The notes below the pieces were generated by a model, which searched no databases, had not been told where the DNA came from, and was given only the letters and a program-made list of their open reading frames with translations. DNA of 64,000 nt from Pieris napi (Eukaryota > Arthropoda > Insecta > Lepidoptera > Pieridae). The DNA is taken from the NCBI RefSeq assembly GCF_905475465.1, contig NC_062236.1, forward strand, positions 2,180,001-2,244,000, read 5' to 3'. Position 1 is the stretch's first letter. The number at the start of each line of letters is the position of its first letter. Of this stretch, positions 21,601 to 27,260 are shown piece after piece. Both the position numbers and the translations under genes were made by a program.

Positions 21601-21893
21601 CCACAAGTGTCAACCGTAAAATGCCTTAAAAATGTTCTATATAAAACGTGTGTCGCCTCTTCAGGTGTCTCTCATACAGGACATTAATGTAATCATCAAT
21701 TACAGGACGCAGACTTTGTGCTGGAGAGACCTACGCTCGTCACAGCATGTTTCTGATATTCGCGGCCTTTATGCAGGCCTTCCAGGTGTCGACAGCTGAT
21801 GGCAAGCCTTTAATCCAACCCGCGAAGAGGATACAGGGTATTATAACCACGATTCCAGAGTTCTGGGTTCGGGTTACGCCAAGAATAGGTTAA
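3423..21893 (+). CDS. Cytochrome P450, CYP2 clan, CYP304-like (3' seven exons)
   Basis: A heme-thiolate monooxygenase anchored in the endoplasmic reticulum; its substrate is unknown. The exons 3423-3638, 11377-11649, 13093-13210, 14910-15090, 16681-16798, 17541-17682 and 21706-21893 join in frame with matching phases (0, 0, 1, 2, 0, 1). They give 411 residues plus a stop. Landmarks are helix-C WxxxR within FFWHTQRRF, the helix-K ExxR (EMLR), the PERF motif (FRPERF), and the heme loop FGAGRRLCAG with the cysteine ligand. The usual insect length is about 500, so an N-terminal anchor exon is missing and lies upstream. The I-helix reads DYTFPTASATEM and lacks the usual AGxDT acid-alcohol pair, a trait I associate with CYP304. 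Other CYP2-clan families (CYP303, CYP305, CYP18) are the alternatives. No frameshift or stop is seen. The introns hold Copia, mariner, Helitron and MITE insertions. Confidence 0.93.
3639..3894. other. P450 intron, no feature seen
   Basis: AT-rich intron sequence between the first visible exon and a family A repeat. The ORF runs on past the donor for 16 codons, which is read-through only. Confidence 0.4.
3895..4411 (+). repeat. Interspersed repeat family A, copy 3 (longest)
   Basis: Contains the ttgttcccatgagaatg and catgcctcctgctgat blocks, then the same 3' part as copy 2 and a (GACTTTT)n-like tail at about 4399-4411. A mariner element starts directly at the end of this tail. Confidence 0.6.
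4412..5015 (+). pseudogene. Degenerate mariner element with transposase remnant
   Basis: Starts with a mariner-type terminus (ggtgggctgaaaagttcgta). Translation gives pieces such as EAKAWLDKHY and LIKLAQSLKI, and later ETWLHHFTTESKQS, the ETW..H..PESK block around the first catalytic aspartate of mariner transposases. Stops and an internal deletion break it, and no right terminus is seen. Dead copy within the P450 intron. Confidence 0.65.
5016..5557. other. P450 intron, no gene seen
   Basis: AT-rich; an aataatagtaataatcttta stretch near 5083 resembles a reversed LINE tail. Nothing else is recognisable. Confidence 0.35.
5632..6191 (-). pseudogene. Mariner transposase, C-terminal half
   Basis: Encodes the HHDNARPH block carrying the second catalytic aspartate and the YSPDLAPSDFHLF block carrying the third (DD34D arrangement). 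Defects include an in-frame stop between ELYC and QLMRLK at about 6001-6003. There is a lysine-to-stop change near 5674, after which WQKVIEQNDTY continues to a natural stop at 5632. The ORF was already interrupted before Copia separated the halves, or decayed afterwards. Confidence 0.85.
6192..6314 (-). repeat. Copia 3' LTR (left on plus strand)
   Basis: 123 bp, TG...CA ends on both strands, base-for-base identical to the LTR at 10370-10492 by eye. On the coding strand it contains an AATAAA (ACAATAAAGTG) suited to 3'-end formation. Flanked on the left by GTGAT (6187-6191). Confidence 0.95.
6315..6324 (-). promoter_or_regulatory. Polypurine tract of the Copia element
   Basis: On the coding strand, taagtgggga directly precedes the 3' LTR (TGTTGAAA...). 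A short purine run at this position primes plus-strand DNA synthesis in LTR elements. Position and composition support the call. Confidence 0.7.
6366..10313 (-). CDS. Copia gag-pol polyprotein (1315 aa, intact)
   Basis: One frame without stops. In order: a Gag-like UBN2 region (about 1-180); a zinc knuckle CFKCKQYGHFMNKC (217-230, CX2CX4HX4C); an aspartic protease with DSG (259-261); and a GAG-pre-integrase region with HRRFGHLN (389-396). Then comes an integrase core with D454, D517 (RSDNGTEF) and E553, a reverse transcriptase with YVDD (999-1002), and an RNase H at the end with DADWA, SSTEAEY and KHIDVRYH blocks. All key catalytic residues are present. Protease and Gag share one frame with Pol, the normal copia arrangement. 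The ATG at 10313 follows the 5' LTR by 56 bases and is the first in frame. Confidence 0.96.
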   Translation of the reverse strand: MSTNLIASIAKLRGRENYEDWAFAVENYLVLEGVQQCITTEDDPNDAKAKAKIVLTIDPSLFVHIKSESTAMGLWQKLKKLFDDNGFTRRIGLLRNLISIRRENCDSMAQYVTSLLETSQRLNNTGFKISDEWIGSLLLAGLPEKFEPMIMAVEHSGIELTADVIKSKLLDMEDGSEVGTSSTQNAFASKCWQQKRKQTHRQSESRNVGKSNVNVKCFKCKQYGHFMNKCKLNTNNKESNAFSAIFLSGNFNQSDWYIDSGASRHLTSNKDWLLNVKKQHQVRDIIIADKTKIPVDGCGDIKITTLVGDIEHDNTVMGVLYVPNLATNLLSVSQLVSKGNNVTFDEKHCYIYNQNNEVVAIADVVGGVYKLRIKQVNCLLTSVSGNIWHRRFGHLNSKDLNVMRDGAVKGMSYSDKAQVSKTSCIVCCEGKQSRLPFSHVGNRAQELLEIVHADICGPMEVRSIGGMKYFLLFVDDFSRMAFVYFLKTKDEVFSFFKAFKTLVENQTGRKLKVLRSDNGTEFCSKEFENFLQLDGIVHQKTCAYTPEQNGLCERYNRTIVEKARCLLFDAGLKKCFWAEAVNTAVYLRNRSIASGLDNKTPIEIWTGTKPDVSNLRIFGSKTMVHIPKEKRLKLDRKATEGILVGYSDHIKGYRVYNPKNNKVTIARDIVVIEEGIDQKQEVIHINISEGTNDIFPMKEEREECTQEVGNMMHTKPEKDQEQKEELSFKESYDTDEDSFEDSEDVLAAEPAEPVPARPQLPSQPRHSPVLPVEMPAKRLRKQTDRYGFSVVCEGQTSETSASEISLNEVLNGPEREQWKLAIQSEFKSFEDNDAWELVDIPHSGTVVPCKWVFKRKIDNDNNVRYRARLVAKGFTQKPGIDFDECFSPVVRHSSLRLLFALAVQLQLDICHLDVDTAFLNGFLNENVYMMKPPFFHVSHDNVNKVLHLKRAIYGLKQSSRAWYKRVDDLLQSLGFKRSKLEPCLFIKMDKNVKVIIALYVDDFFVFSNNQKETDLLKESLSSKFKIKDLGCIKNCLGMDVAMDKENGIITLSQERYIDELLLKFNISDCKFADTPIEPKLNLTKSENCDKKLPYQKLIGSLMYIAVLTRPDIVFSVNFLSQFNNCYTKEHWAYAKRVLKYLKKTKSMCLKFLASGNNQLEAFVDADWASNVIDRRSYTGYFFRMSNCAISWETKKQVTVALSSTEAEYMGISECCKEAVYLRNLLFELTGVTYPIPIFNDNQSAHKLSANPVHHKRSKHIDVRYHFCREKVANEIVKIKYLSTSEMPADLLTKGLCKMKHYNFLGMFGLFDKNNM
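10350..10369 (-). promoter_or_regulatory. Putative Copia primer-binding site
   Basis: Directly after the 5' LTR the coding strand reads ggttatgggct. Drosophila copia is known to prime with an internal fragment of initiator methionine tRNA rather than the tRNA 3' end. The similarity of these bases to the copia site is from memory, so treat it as likely but unproven. Confidence 0.55.
10370..10492 (-). repeat. Copia 5' LTR (right on plus strand)
   Basis: 123 bp, identical to 6192-6314. It should carry the transcription start for the element on the minus strand. Followed on the plus strand by GTGAT (10493-10497). Confidence 0.95.
10498..10965 (-). pseudogene. Mariner transposase, N-terminal half
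   Basis: Starts at MSESNEEIRYILKF (10965) and shows two helix-turn-helix regions (AQIWFKRFQSGN, then VAEERGIDHKTVLAHLKK). The linker WVPHEL follows, and then the first catalytic aspartate in ITDDEKWIT, where the Copia insertion cuts the frame. The remaining half lies at 5632-6191. Confidence 0.88.
11377..11649 (+). CDS. P450 exon (helices C to F region)
   Basis: Acceptor ttgcag at 11371-11376, donor gga|gtaaga at 11650; phase 0 at both ends. Contains LPHFFDVPFVNGLVQVF and WIKNIFPNISGY, typical of the CYP2-clan F-G region. A Helitron begins 26 bases past the donor. Confidence 0.92.
11676..11908 (-). mobile_element. Helitron, non-autonomous (233 bp)
   Basis: On the minus strand it starts TCTACTATATAAAAATAAGT, preceded by A, and ends ...CTAG followed by T. 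An inverted pair ggcgaaac...gttcgcc lies just inside the 3' end. Insertion between A and T and a CTRR end with a hairpin are the Helitron signature. No coding sequence. Confidence 0.75.
12215..12625. mobile_element. Mariner-type MITE (411 bp)
   Basis: Ends caggtggccaaaaagtcgtg and cacgactttttggccaacct (complementary for about 35 bases, with one extra base), flanked by TATA on both sides. No transposase remains. Lies in a P450 intron. Confidence 0.75.
12626..13092. other. P450 intron, no feature seen
   Basis: AT-rich intron sequence leading to the acceptor at 13091-13092. Confidence 0.4.
13093..13210 (+). CDS. P450 exon (helix G region)
   Basis: Acceptor cttttcag at 13085-13092, donor tcag|gtattg at 13211; ends in phase 1. 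Encodes ELIKDAIDTYEDTHERHFFD, then a KKMKQE segment, the charged stretch before the I-helix. Confidence 0.92.
13211..14040. other. P450 intron, no feature before the MITE
   Basis: AT-rich sequence without recognisable coding or repeat structure; ends at the TTA target duplication of the next MITE. Confidence 0.35.
14041..14483. mobile_element. TIR element with TTA duplication (443 bp MITE)
   Basis: Terminal inverted repeats gggggcgtccataaattacg and its complement, extending about 31 bases, with TTA on both sides (14038-14040, 14484-14486). A 3-bp TWA duplication is the mark of PIF/Harbinger elements. No coding sequence. Its ends resemble those of the element at 19496-20104. Confidence 0.75.
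14506..14720 (-). pseudogene. LINE reverse transcriptase C-terminal fragment
   Basis: Minus-strand translation FVLQKRAVRGICCVSPRESV, then KFKELNIMTLSGQYILEALL, matches the conserved segment after the RT domain of Jockey-type ORF2 proteins (LQKRAVR.I......S...F..L.IL.L...YI.E...). It is truncated on both sides. Lies in the P450 intron, antisense. Confidence 0.7.
14910..15090 (+). CDS. P450 exon (I-helix)
   Basis: Acceptor acttttag at 14902-14909, donor cagaa|gttagt at 15091; enters in phase 1 and leaves in phase 2. Carries DYTFPTASATEM (I-helix without the acid-threonine pair), then LQPELQDKIHEELDRVVGRD and RMPTLDDRQ. Confidence 0.93.
15091..16257. other. P450 intron, no feature seen
   Basis: AT-rich intron. 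The 68-codon minus ORF at 15493-15699 has no recognisable similarity. Confidence 0.35.
16258..16490 (+). mobile_element. tRNA-derived SINE
   Basis: Contains a perfect Pol III B box ggttcgatccc (16332-16342) within a tRNA-like 5' part, then caccaatggactttct. The SINE body follows (cgctcgaacggtgaagcaaa, acccaaaaagtcga). The same body occurs near 19156, 20284, 29155, 35060, 42128, 47788 and 58163. Confidence 0.75.
16681..16798 (+). CDS. P450 exon (helix K, ExxR)
   Basis: Acceptor acatttcag ending 16680, donor gag|gtaaga at 16799; enters in phase 2, leaves in phase 0. The junction codon completes N of DDRQN. Encodes LPFTEACIREMLRFETLVPL, then GVPHRAMNDT, with the ExxR of helix K. Confidence 0.95.
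16799..17540. other. P450 intron with a poly-C/CT tract
   Basis: Contains 15 consecutive C at 17344-17358 followed by (TC)n. No other feature is recognisable. Confidence 0.5.
17541..17682 (+). CDS. P450 exon (PERF to heme loop start)
   Basis: Acceptor tattatgcag ending 17540, donor gctg|gtaatt at 17683; leaves in phase 1. Encodes NLVALHMDEKIWGDPQNF, then RPERF and LPFGA, interrupting the heme loop exactly as in the next exon's start. Confidence 0.95.
17700..18031 (-). mobile_element. Helitron, non-autonomous (332 bp)
   Basis: On the minus strand: A|TCTTAATATATATGTATA at 18031 and ...CTAG|T at 17700. The inside has the gtgtgtgcgtgtgtatgtgac, tggaccgatttt-like and ccggatcggCTAG parts shared with 31867-32634, 42018-42127 and 53451-53735. 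It starts 17 bases past the P450 donor site. Confidence 0.7.
18231..18312 (+). repeat. LINE 3' end fragment
   Basis: Matches the 3' end of the LINE family at 45990-46845 (aaaggtctgcaacgtacttgc, then a ggtatcacttaatatcaggt block), whose frame ends GRQRTCEPSG. Same family as 37142-37265 and 39555-39680. Confidence 0.55.
18541..18900. repeat. 92-bp tandem repeat, about 3.8 copies
   Basis: The block aacagtcaaagagagtgcct starts at 18572, 18664, 18756 and 18848, a constant 92-base step; a partial copy leads in from 18541. Each unit contains gagagt...actctc, an inverted pair 16 bases apart that could form a small hairpin. Copies 2 and 3 share variants (cctacgtcta), while 1 and 4 share others (cctgcgtctgg). 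Lies in the last P450 intron. Confidence 0.9.
19156..19360 (+). mobile_element. tRNA-derived SINE, 5' part degraded
   Basis: Body and tail of the family: ttcgctcgaacggtgaatga, aggctgatcacctactta, cagatacagaaatctgaggc, ttgtagcgacactgattta. The tRNA-like head is shortened and the B box is lost. Confidence 0.65.
19496..20104. mobile_element. TIR element with TAA duplication (609 bp MITE)
   Basis: Ends ggggctgtccattaatcacg and cgtgattaatggacaggccc, flanked by TAA at 19493-19495 and 20105-20107. The TIR resembles that of 14041-14483. PIF/Harbinger-type by duplication length; no transposase. Confidence 0.75.
20284..20560 (+). mobile_element. tRNA-derived SINE with intact B box
   Basis: Has ggttcgatccccggctgtgt, caccaatgg-like and cccaaaaagtcaacg parts. 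The head is present, the middle is diverged, and it is followed by the ttggctttacaaccgacttc region. Same family as 16258-16490. Confidence 0.6.
20561..21705. other. P450 intron, no feature seen
   Basis: AT-rich intron to the acceptor attacag at 21699-21705. No recognisable element or exon. Confidence 0.35.
21706..21893 (+). CDS. P450 last exon (heme cysteine, stop)
   Basis: Acceptor tacag at 21701-21705; enters in phase 1, completing FGAG, then RRLCAGETYARHSMFLIF with the heme-ligand cysteine. The protein ends in WVRVTPRIG and TAA at 21891-21893. No poly(A) signal lies in the 49 bases before the next MITE. Confidence 0.95.
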
Positions 21894-21942
21894 ACAGCAA
21901 TTTGCATATGTAAGGTTCTATTACGAGTTTGTTGAACTAATA

Positions 21943-22493
21943 CAGTGTAAGCTTTTTGTAACGAAGTTCAAGGCACCGAGCATTTTTTCGTTATAGAGAT
22001 TATTCGTTATACAGAGGGAAGAGAAAAACAAACCAAATTTAACCAATTACGTTGACACATAACGCTTTTCTTTTACTGACTATATCAGTTTCAAAGTTTG
22101 TGTACGACTAATAATACACGATAGTTGACAATGGTGCGTTTAGTAACTGAGACCAAAATTTCCTACATGCAATGTAATCTAAAAATAATGCCACACGTGT
22201 TAATGCAATTAACAATAAAAAAGGCGAGTCTACTGTTATGCCTTTTTAGAAATTTCGGCACCTCAAAATTTTAGTTTTGTTAGCTGATTAAAAAATCAAT
22301 TACACTTAAGTATGTTGTTGATGTCTAAATATGAAAATATTATCGTTTTATAGCATCACTATTGCGTTATAAAGAGTGAATCAATGTATGGGTTTTGTGT
22401 TAAACCAAACAAATTTACCTCATTTTTACGTTATAGAGACATTTTCGTTATAGCGAATAAAGCTAAAAAAAACGTTATAAAGAGTGTACACTG
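21943..22493. mobile_element. pogo/Tigger-like MITE, copy 1
   Basis: Ends cagtgtaagctttttgtaacg and cgttataaagagtgtacactg, with inner repeats of cgttatag. A related copy lies at 31901-32352. CAGT ends with TA on the left side and the cgttata motif suggest a pogo/Tigger origin. It begins 50 bases after the P450 stop and contains AATAAA at 22214-22219 and 22456-22461. Confidence 0.6.
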
Positions 22494-23187
22494 TGTTAAA
22501 AAATACGGTATAAAAAAAAATTGTAAGGAGCGGTTAACGTAGCGTATAAAAATAATTTACTATCGTAAACAACATAAAAAATACGGTTTATTGTTTATAC
22601 GGGACTTTGTCATTAATAACTTAATTTTAAAAAACATAAATCTATCGATAAGTAATAAATTTTAATAGGAAGCCTTGATATTTAATATTAATTATAATAT
22701 TTTAAACATGTTTAATTGTTTCATTCATTTTCGATCCCTAGGCTATGACGACTGATTATATTATATATTATCATGATAATAAATATGCCTTTATAGCACA
22801 AAGTTTAATGCCCCATGATGTAAGGTAGCATAAGGGGATTAAAATTCCTTTTATGACTTCGGTTTACACATATAAAAGGTTTTTTATAAGGTGAAAATGG
22901 TGTAATTTGGATAGCCAAATACCACTGTAGCCCCTAAAATGGGTTCTCGGGGTTTCTACAGAAGCATTCAATTCAACGGCCCCTGTATATATCTAACATA
23001 TGTTAGTAGTTTGGACTTTACGCCAGAAAGCTACCTAAACAAAAAACACTACCGTCTTGAGTGAGCGCGGCAAACATACTGAGGACTAGGGATGTGAAAA
23101 AATAATCGATTAATAAAAAATCGATTTTTTATGCAGAACGTCACACCTACTGAGGACTGAGTGAGTGAGGCGCCTTTGAGCATCGAC
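22494..23187. other. Intergenic, no gene seen
   Basis: AT-rich sequence. A tagggatg at about 23090 and a catcccta at about 23343 could be ends of a small element overlapping the next inverted repeat, but no target duplication matches. Confidence 0.3.
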
Positions 23188-23715
23188 AAAAACCGACTAC
23201 GTTCGGCTAGGGGCCGCGGCACGCTCGCGCGAGGCAGCGCGTGCGTTTGCCTCGGGCGAGGCACGTCTTGACCGACCTAGGATTTGCCTCGCGAGGCTGC
23301 TCGCTCAATCAGTACGCGGCTATTAAATTTGAATCTGTAGGCATCCCTACTCATCGGCAAAGAAGAGAGAGGGTGTAGGCCGAGAGAAAATGCTGGCGTA
23401 AAAAACTCTCGGTACTCTTATAAAATGGCAAATCATCATACATTTTGACTATGCCAAACAACACTTTGAAACCACTAGGCCCACACTGCTTTTGTAGTGC
23501 ACTGCAATTGCATAATAATTATTTTAATAATAATTTTTGTTTTATTAATTATTTTAATAATGCTTTTAATATTCCTGAATCTGCTCAACCTATTAGAATT
23601 CTTATTGTATTCTTTAAGTAACTGTTATTATTATTTTTTATATAAAAACGAGGCAAACGCACGCGCTGCCTCGCGCGAGCGTGCCGCGGCCCCTAGCCGA
23701 ACGTAGTCGGTTTTT
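23188..23715. repeat. 66-bp perfect GC-rich inverted repeat around a 396-bp spacer
   Basis: Left arm 23188-23253 and right arm 23650-23715 are exact reverse complements over 66 bases. They include gactacgttcggctagggg and cacgctcgcgcgaggcagcg. The arms are about two-thirds G+C in otherwise AT-rich DNA. No ORF of known type spans them. Could be a foldback element or a rearranged repeat. Confidence 0.9.
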
Positions 23716-24631
23716 TAATAAAATAAAATTATAAAGCTGTCGCTGTCGAAGTGTTAATTGTGTTTTACTGTAATTAAACGTTTTATTATTGTGTAGTTAA
23801 ATATATCCTTTGAACATAACCAGGAATTATAACGTTCTACGTGCTAATTATAACGTTTACCTAATTGTTTTTATAGCGGTTCAAAAGTCAGTTCTATTTC
23901 TAGCCCAAGCGACATTTAAAAGATATAATTTCTACGTAAGTTTCATTGAGCATTCTGAGGTAAGTACAGATAACGAACGAAATCAAACCGAGAACTTACC
24001 TGGTTTATAAGACATGACGTACACCAAGAAAACTGTTTGTGAAAAGCATCAGCGTCATAACGTAACTCCGAATAGCGCTGGACACTTCGATCTTAATTAA
24101 AAAAAATATTTATTGCATCATATAGGCTAATTACTAGGAAAGTATTTAGTATCACTATTCTAAACTCGAGAACGGTTTCACCGATTTGATGATTTTCGAT
24201 TTGACTTGATTTGTCTTCTTCACTCCAAATAGCATCTGGAAGGTACAAGTAAAAAACCCTGAATCGACAGGTGCTTGGACGCGACGGACGTTTTACATAT
24301 CTAATGATTGGTTTTCTAAATACCCTTCTGGCAGACAAGAATAACTTATAATTAATTTATAGAGATCAAATATTTTAATACTACGTTCAACTTTAGTAGG
24401 TTTTTATTAACCTTGATTGAATTTAAACGCTAACTATGCGTAAAATTAATATAATACCAAGTTAAGTACATTGCGACAAACAACAGGTTATAAACGACAA
24501 TTTACTATAATTAAGGGTCACATCGGTCGTTACTTATCTCTTGCAAAACAAGAAAAGTATCTTAGTTGTAGTGAACGTGTAAAAAATATTAATAATCTAT
24601 TACTAAGATAATTCAATTATAATAATATGTA
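23716..24631. other. Intergenic, no gene seen
   Basis: AT-rich. The small ORFs at 23810-24010 (+) and 24093-24338 (-) show no recognisable domain and no splice context. Confidence 0.3.
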
Positions 24632-24634
24632 TTA

Positions 24635-27027
24635 AGGGTGAGATCTATAGTCCGCACTTGGACTTTGCTCAGACTTACCTTACGAAAAACTTTGCTTAGT
24701 GTACACTAAGGTTAAACTATGATTTCGTATTTATAGACATTTTAACGGTGAGATTAAGCTAAGCCCAAGCTAAGACAGCAAATGTCAAAATACAAATTGA
24801 TGTTTCAGTTCATGCAATACTTTGTTTATTATCCTTTAAAAAAGTAAACAATAACAAATATTTAAACATCTAAAACGGTACACATATATCTTCAATTTAT
24901 TGTTATTTATGTATTCATTTATTTTATTATTGCAATAACTAGAAATTTACGAGTAACCTTTAGAAAATTTATTAATTATTTAAAGATGACAATAATTTTG
25001 TTACGTAGAACGGATCGCATTGTTTTGACAACAGCAACAGAGCACTTGTATCAAATATCAACAATTGAAAATTTTGCCTAAAGTGTTGTATATGTTCGGA
25101 ACGAATACAACCAAAATCCTTATTTTAGTGAGAATGAATTCAAAAGAAGGAACCGTATTTTGAAACACACGGTATTAAATGTGATCCTGCCACTGATCAT
25201 TACAAACTTGCAACCTTATAACAACAGAGGATCGCCAAACCTACCGCAATTGCAAATACTTTTTGCATTAAGGCATAAAAATGCAACTGGATGTTTTCAG
25301 GTAATATTGTGTTCATAAATATGTATGGTTTTTCGATTTGAATATTATAGGTACCTATGTATTCTCAAATGATTTTAAATACATTATATGTTGAAGACAT
25401 TTGTCTTCTGACTTTCAGAAACATAACATATATGTAACTAATAATAATTCATTGACATTACAGATGGTGTGTGGTGATCTGAACAGAATAAGCCAATCTA
25501 CAGTCTGTTTAATTATAAATAAAGTCTCTGCAGAGTTGAGTAAATTACTTCCTAGATTTGTAAATTTTCCAAGAAATATGAACACAGCCAAAAGGAAGTT
25601 CGAAGAATTAGGAAGATCTAATACTCACCATGACCTAAACAGTATAATCAGAGCTATTGACTGCACCCATATAAAAATTAATAGACCCAAAGGTATCGCT
25701 CACTCTGAAGCATACAGAAATAAAAAAGGGTAATTTTCTGTAAATGTGCAAGCAATAATAGGGCCTGATATGGAAATATTTGATATAGTGACCAGGTGGC
25801 CTGGTAGTTCACACGACAGCAGGATATTTAGAAACTGCCAGGCGTATGCAAGGCTGCTAAATGGTGAACTAGAAGGAGTTTTAGTAGGTGACAGCGGTTA
25901 TCCGGCACTTAACTTTCATGTTAACAACACTTTTATATCCAACGACAAGAGCTGACAATAATTATAATTATTCTCAAATAAGAACTAGGCATATTGTTGA
26001 AAGGGTTTTCGGAGTGTAGAAAAGGAAATTTCCATGTTTACAGCTAGGACTACAGTCAAAATTGACAAAATATACTAGTTATATATAATTATAGCTTGTG
26101 CTGTATTGCATAATATAGGTATACAGAGTCATAAGCATCCCCTATGCTTATGATGATGGTGATCTTGCCGACAGCAGAAGTTGAGTAACACAGAAACAAT
26201 GAAACATCTCCTACAGGTCTAGCATTCCGGCAATCTGTGATTGCACAATTTAACTAGGTAATTTGTTCGGTAATAAAGAATATCAAAACAAAACTTGTTT
26301 CATTTTAAACATTTATTTTCTGATTCTTTTTTTGAGTGTAATACATATTTCTAATACTAATTTATATTTTTGTTGAAGAAATTCTATTTCTAACAGATTT
26401 TTTAATTTTATATGTTCCACTCCTATCTCAAATTTTTTAGGGTAGTCAGGTAATAAATGGTAGAAGATTCAGGGAAACGAAAATAACAGATGTGAAGCGA
26501 GAGTCATCGGTTAGGTTATAGTTTGAATTTCGTTGTCACTATAATATGCCAGGGCTGCCAGGTGACATACAAAATCACACCAGTTATTTTTAAGATTTCT
26601 CAAAAATGGGGTTTGAACAATTACATACATAATATAAATAAACAACAATAAATACCATAATAATGTGTAATTATTTTAATTCATGCATTTCATAGGTATT
26701 TATCAAGATCATTTAAAATTTCTTTGAATTCAAATTCTATTTTTCCCAAAGTCTATGGAACTCTGATACAAAATGGCAACACCGTTCATTAAAAACCGAC
26801 AAAAATAAAAAGTCCAGTAAAAGATATGATGGTAGAGCAAATTTTAGGCCATTATTTTTGTTAGGCTTATAGTCAAAGTTTTTGGTAAGTCGTCGATTTC
26901 GTGGACTTGAGATTAAGCTAAGCCAACACTAGGGAGAGATTCGCAGTTTGCTCTATAAATACCGACTGTGTCTTAGCTCGATAGTTAAGTCAGAGCAAAG
27001 TCCAAGTGCGGACTATAGATCTCACCC
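24635..27027 (+). mobile_element. PIF/Harbinger DNA transposon, copy 1 (complete ends)
   Basis: Inverted ends agggtgagatctatagtccg (24635) and its complement (to 27027) span about 40 bases, flanked by TTA on both sides (24632-24634, 27028-27030). It encodes a broken HARBI1-type transposase (see separate entry). A second, right-truncated copy follows at 27261. Confidence 0.88.
25129..26110 (+). pseudogene. Harbinger transposase (HARBI1-like), copy 1, broken
   Basis: Two exons. The first (to 25300) ends NNRGSPNLPQLQILFALRHK, then NATGCFQ. Donor gtaata is at 25301 and acceptor cag at 25461-25463. Exon 2 carries MVCGDLNRISQSTVCLIINK, the DDE core IDCTHI, EAYRNKKG, then WPGSSHDSRIF and VGDSGYP. 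Defects are a TAA at 25731-25733 where a tyrosine is expected (KG*FSVNVQ), a frameshift after NNTF, and a TAG at 26017-26019 replacing a tryptophan codon in FGV*KRKFP. Confidence 0.85.
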
Positions 27028-27260
27028 TTAGTGTTCATATATACCTTCAGTATTAAGTGCTCACTGCTTCGCTACGTTAGCGGGCGGAGTAAGGTTGCCA
27101 TTTACTAAATTTTATAAGAGAGGATTTTTTTAAAGTGAAAGAACGTCACGAAGATGTGCAGCGTTTTTGTCGAAGAAAAGGGAGAGAGCGATTGAGAGCG
27201 ATTGAGAGAGAGTGAGAAGGGTGAATTACCTTATATATCTTCCTTTTTCCCTCTCTCTAA
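27028..27260. other. Spacer between Harbinger copies
   Basis: 233 bases unrelated to the left flank of copy 1, with an agagagcgattgagagcgat low-complexity part near 27182. Nothing coding. Confidence 0.5.

Noticed and set aside
23049..23264. Short arginine-rich ORF over the GC-rich inverted repeat
   Set aside because: Its composition follows from the GC-rich arm; no domain, no splice sites, and the mirrored arm gives a similar chance frame.
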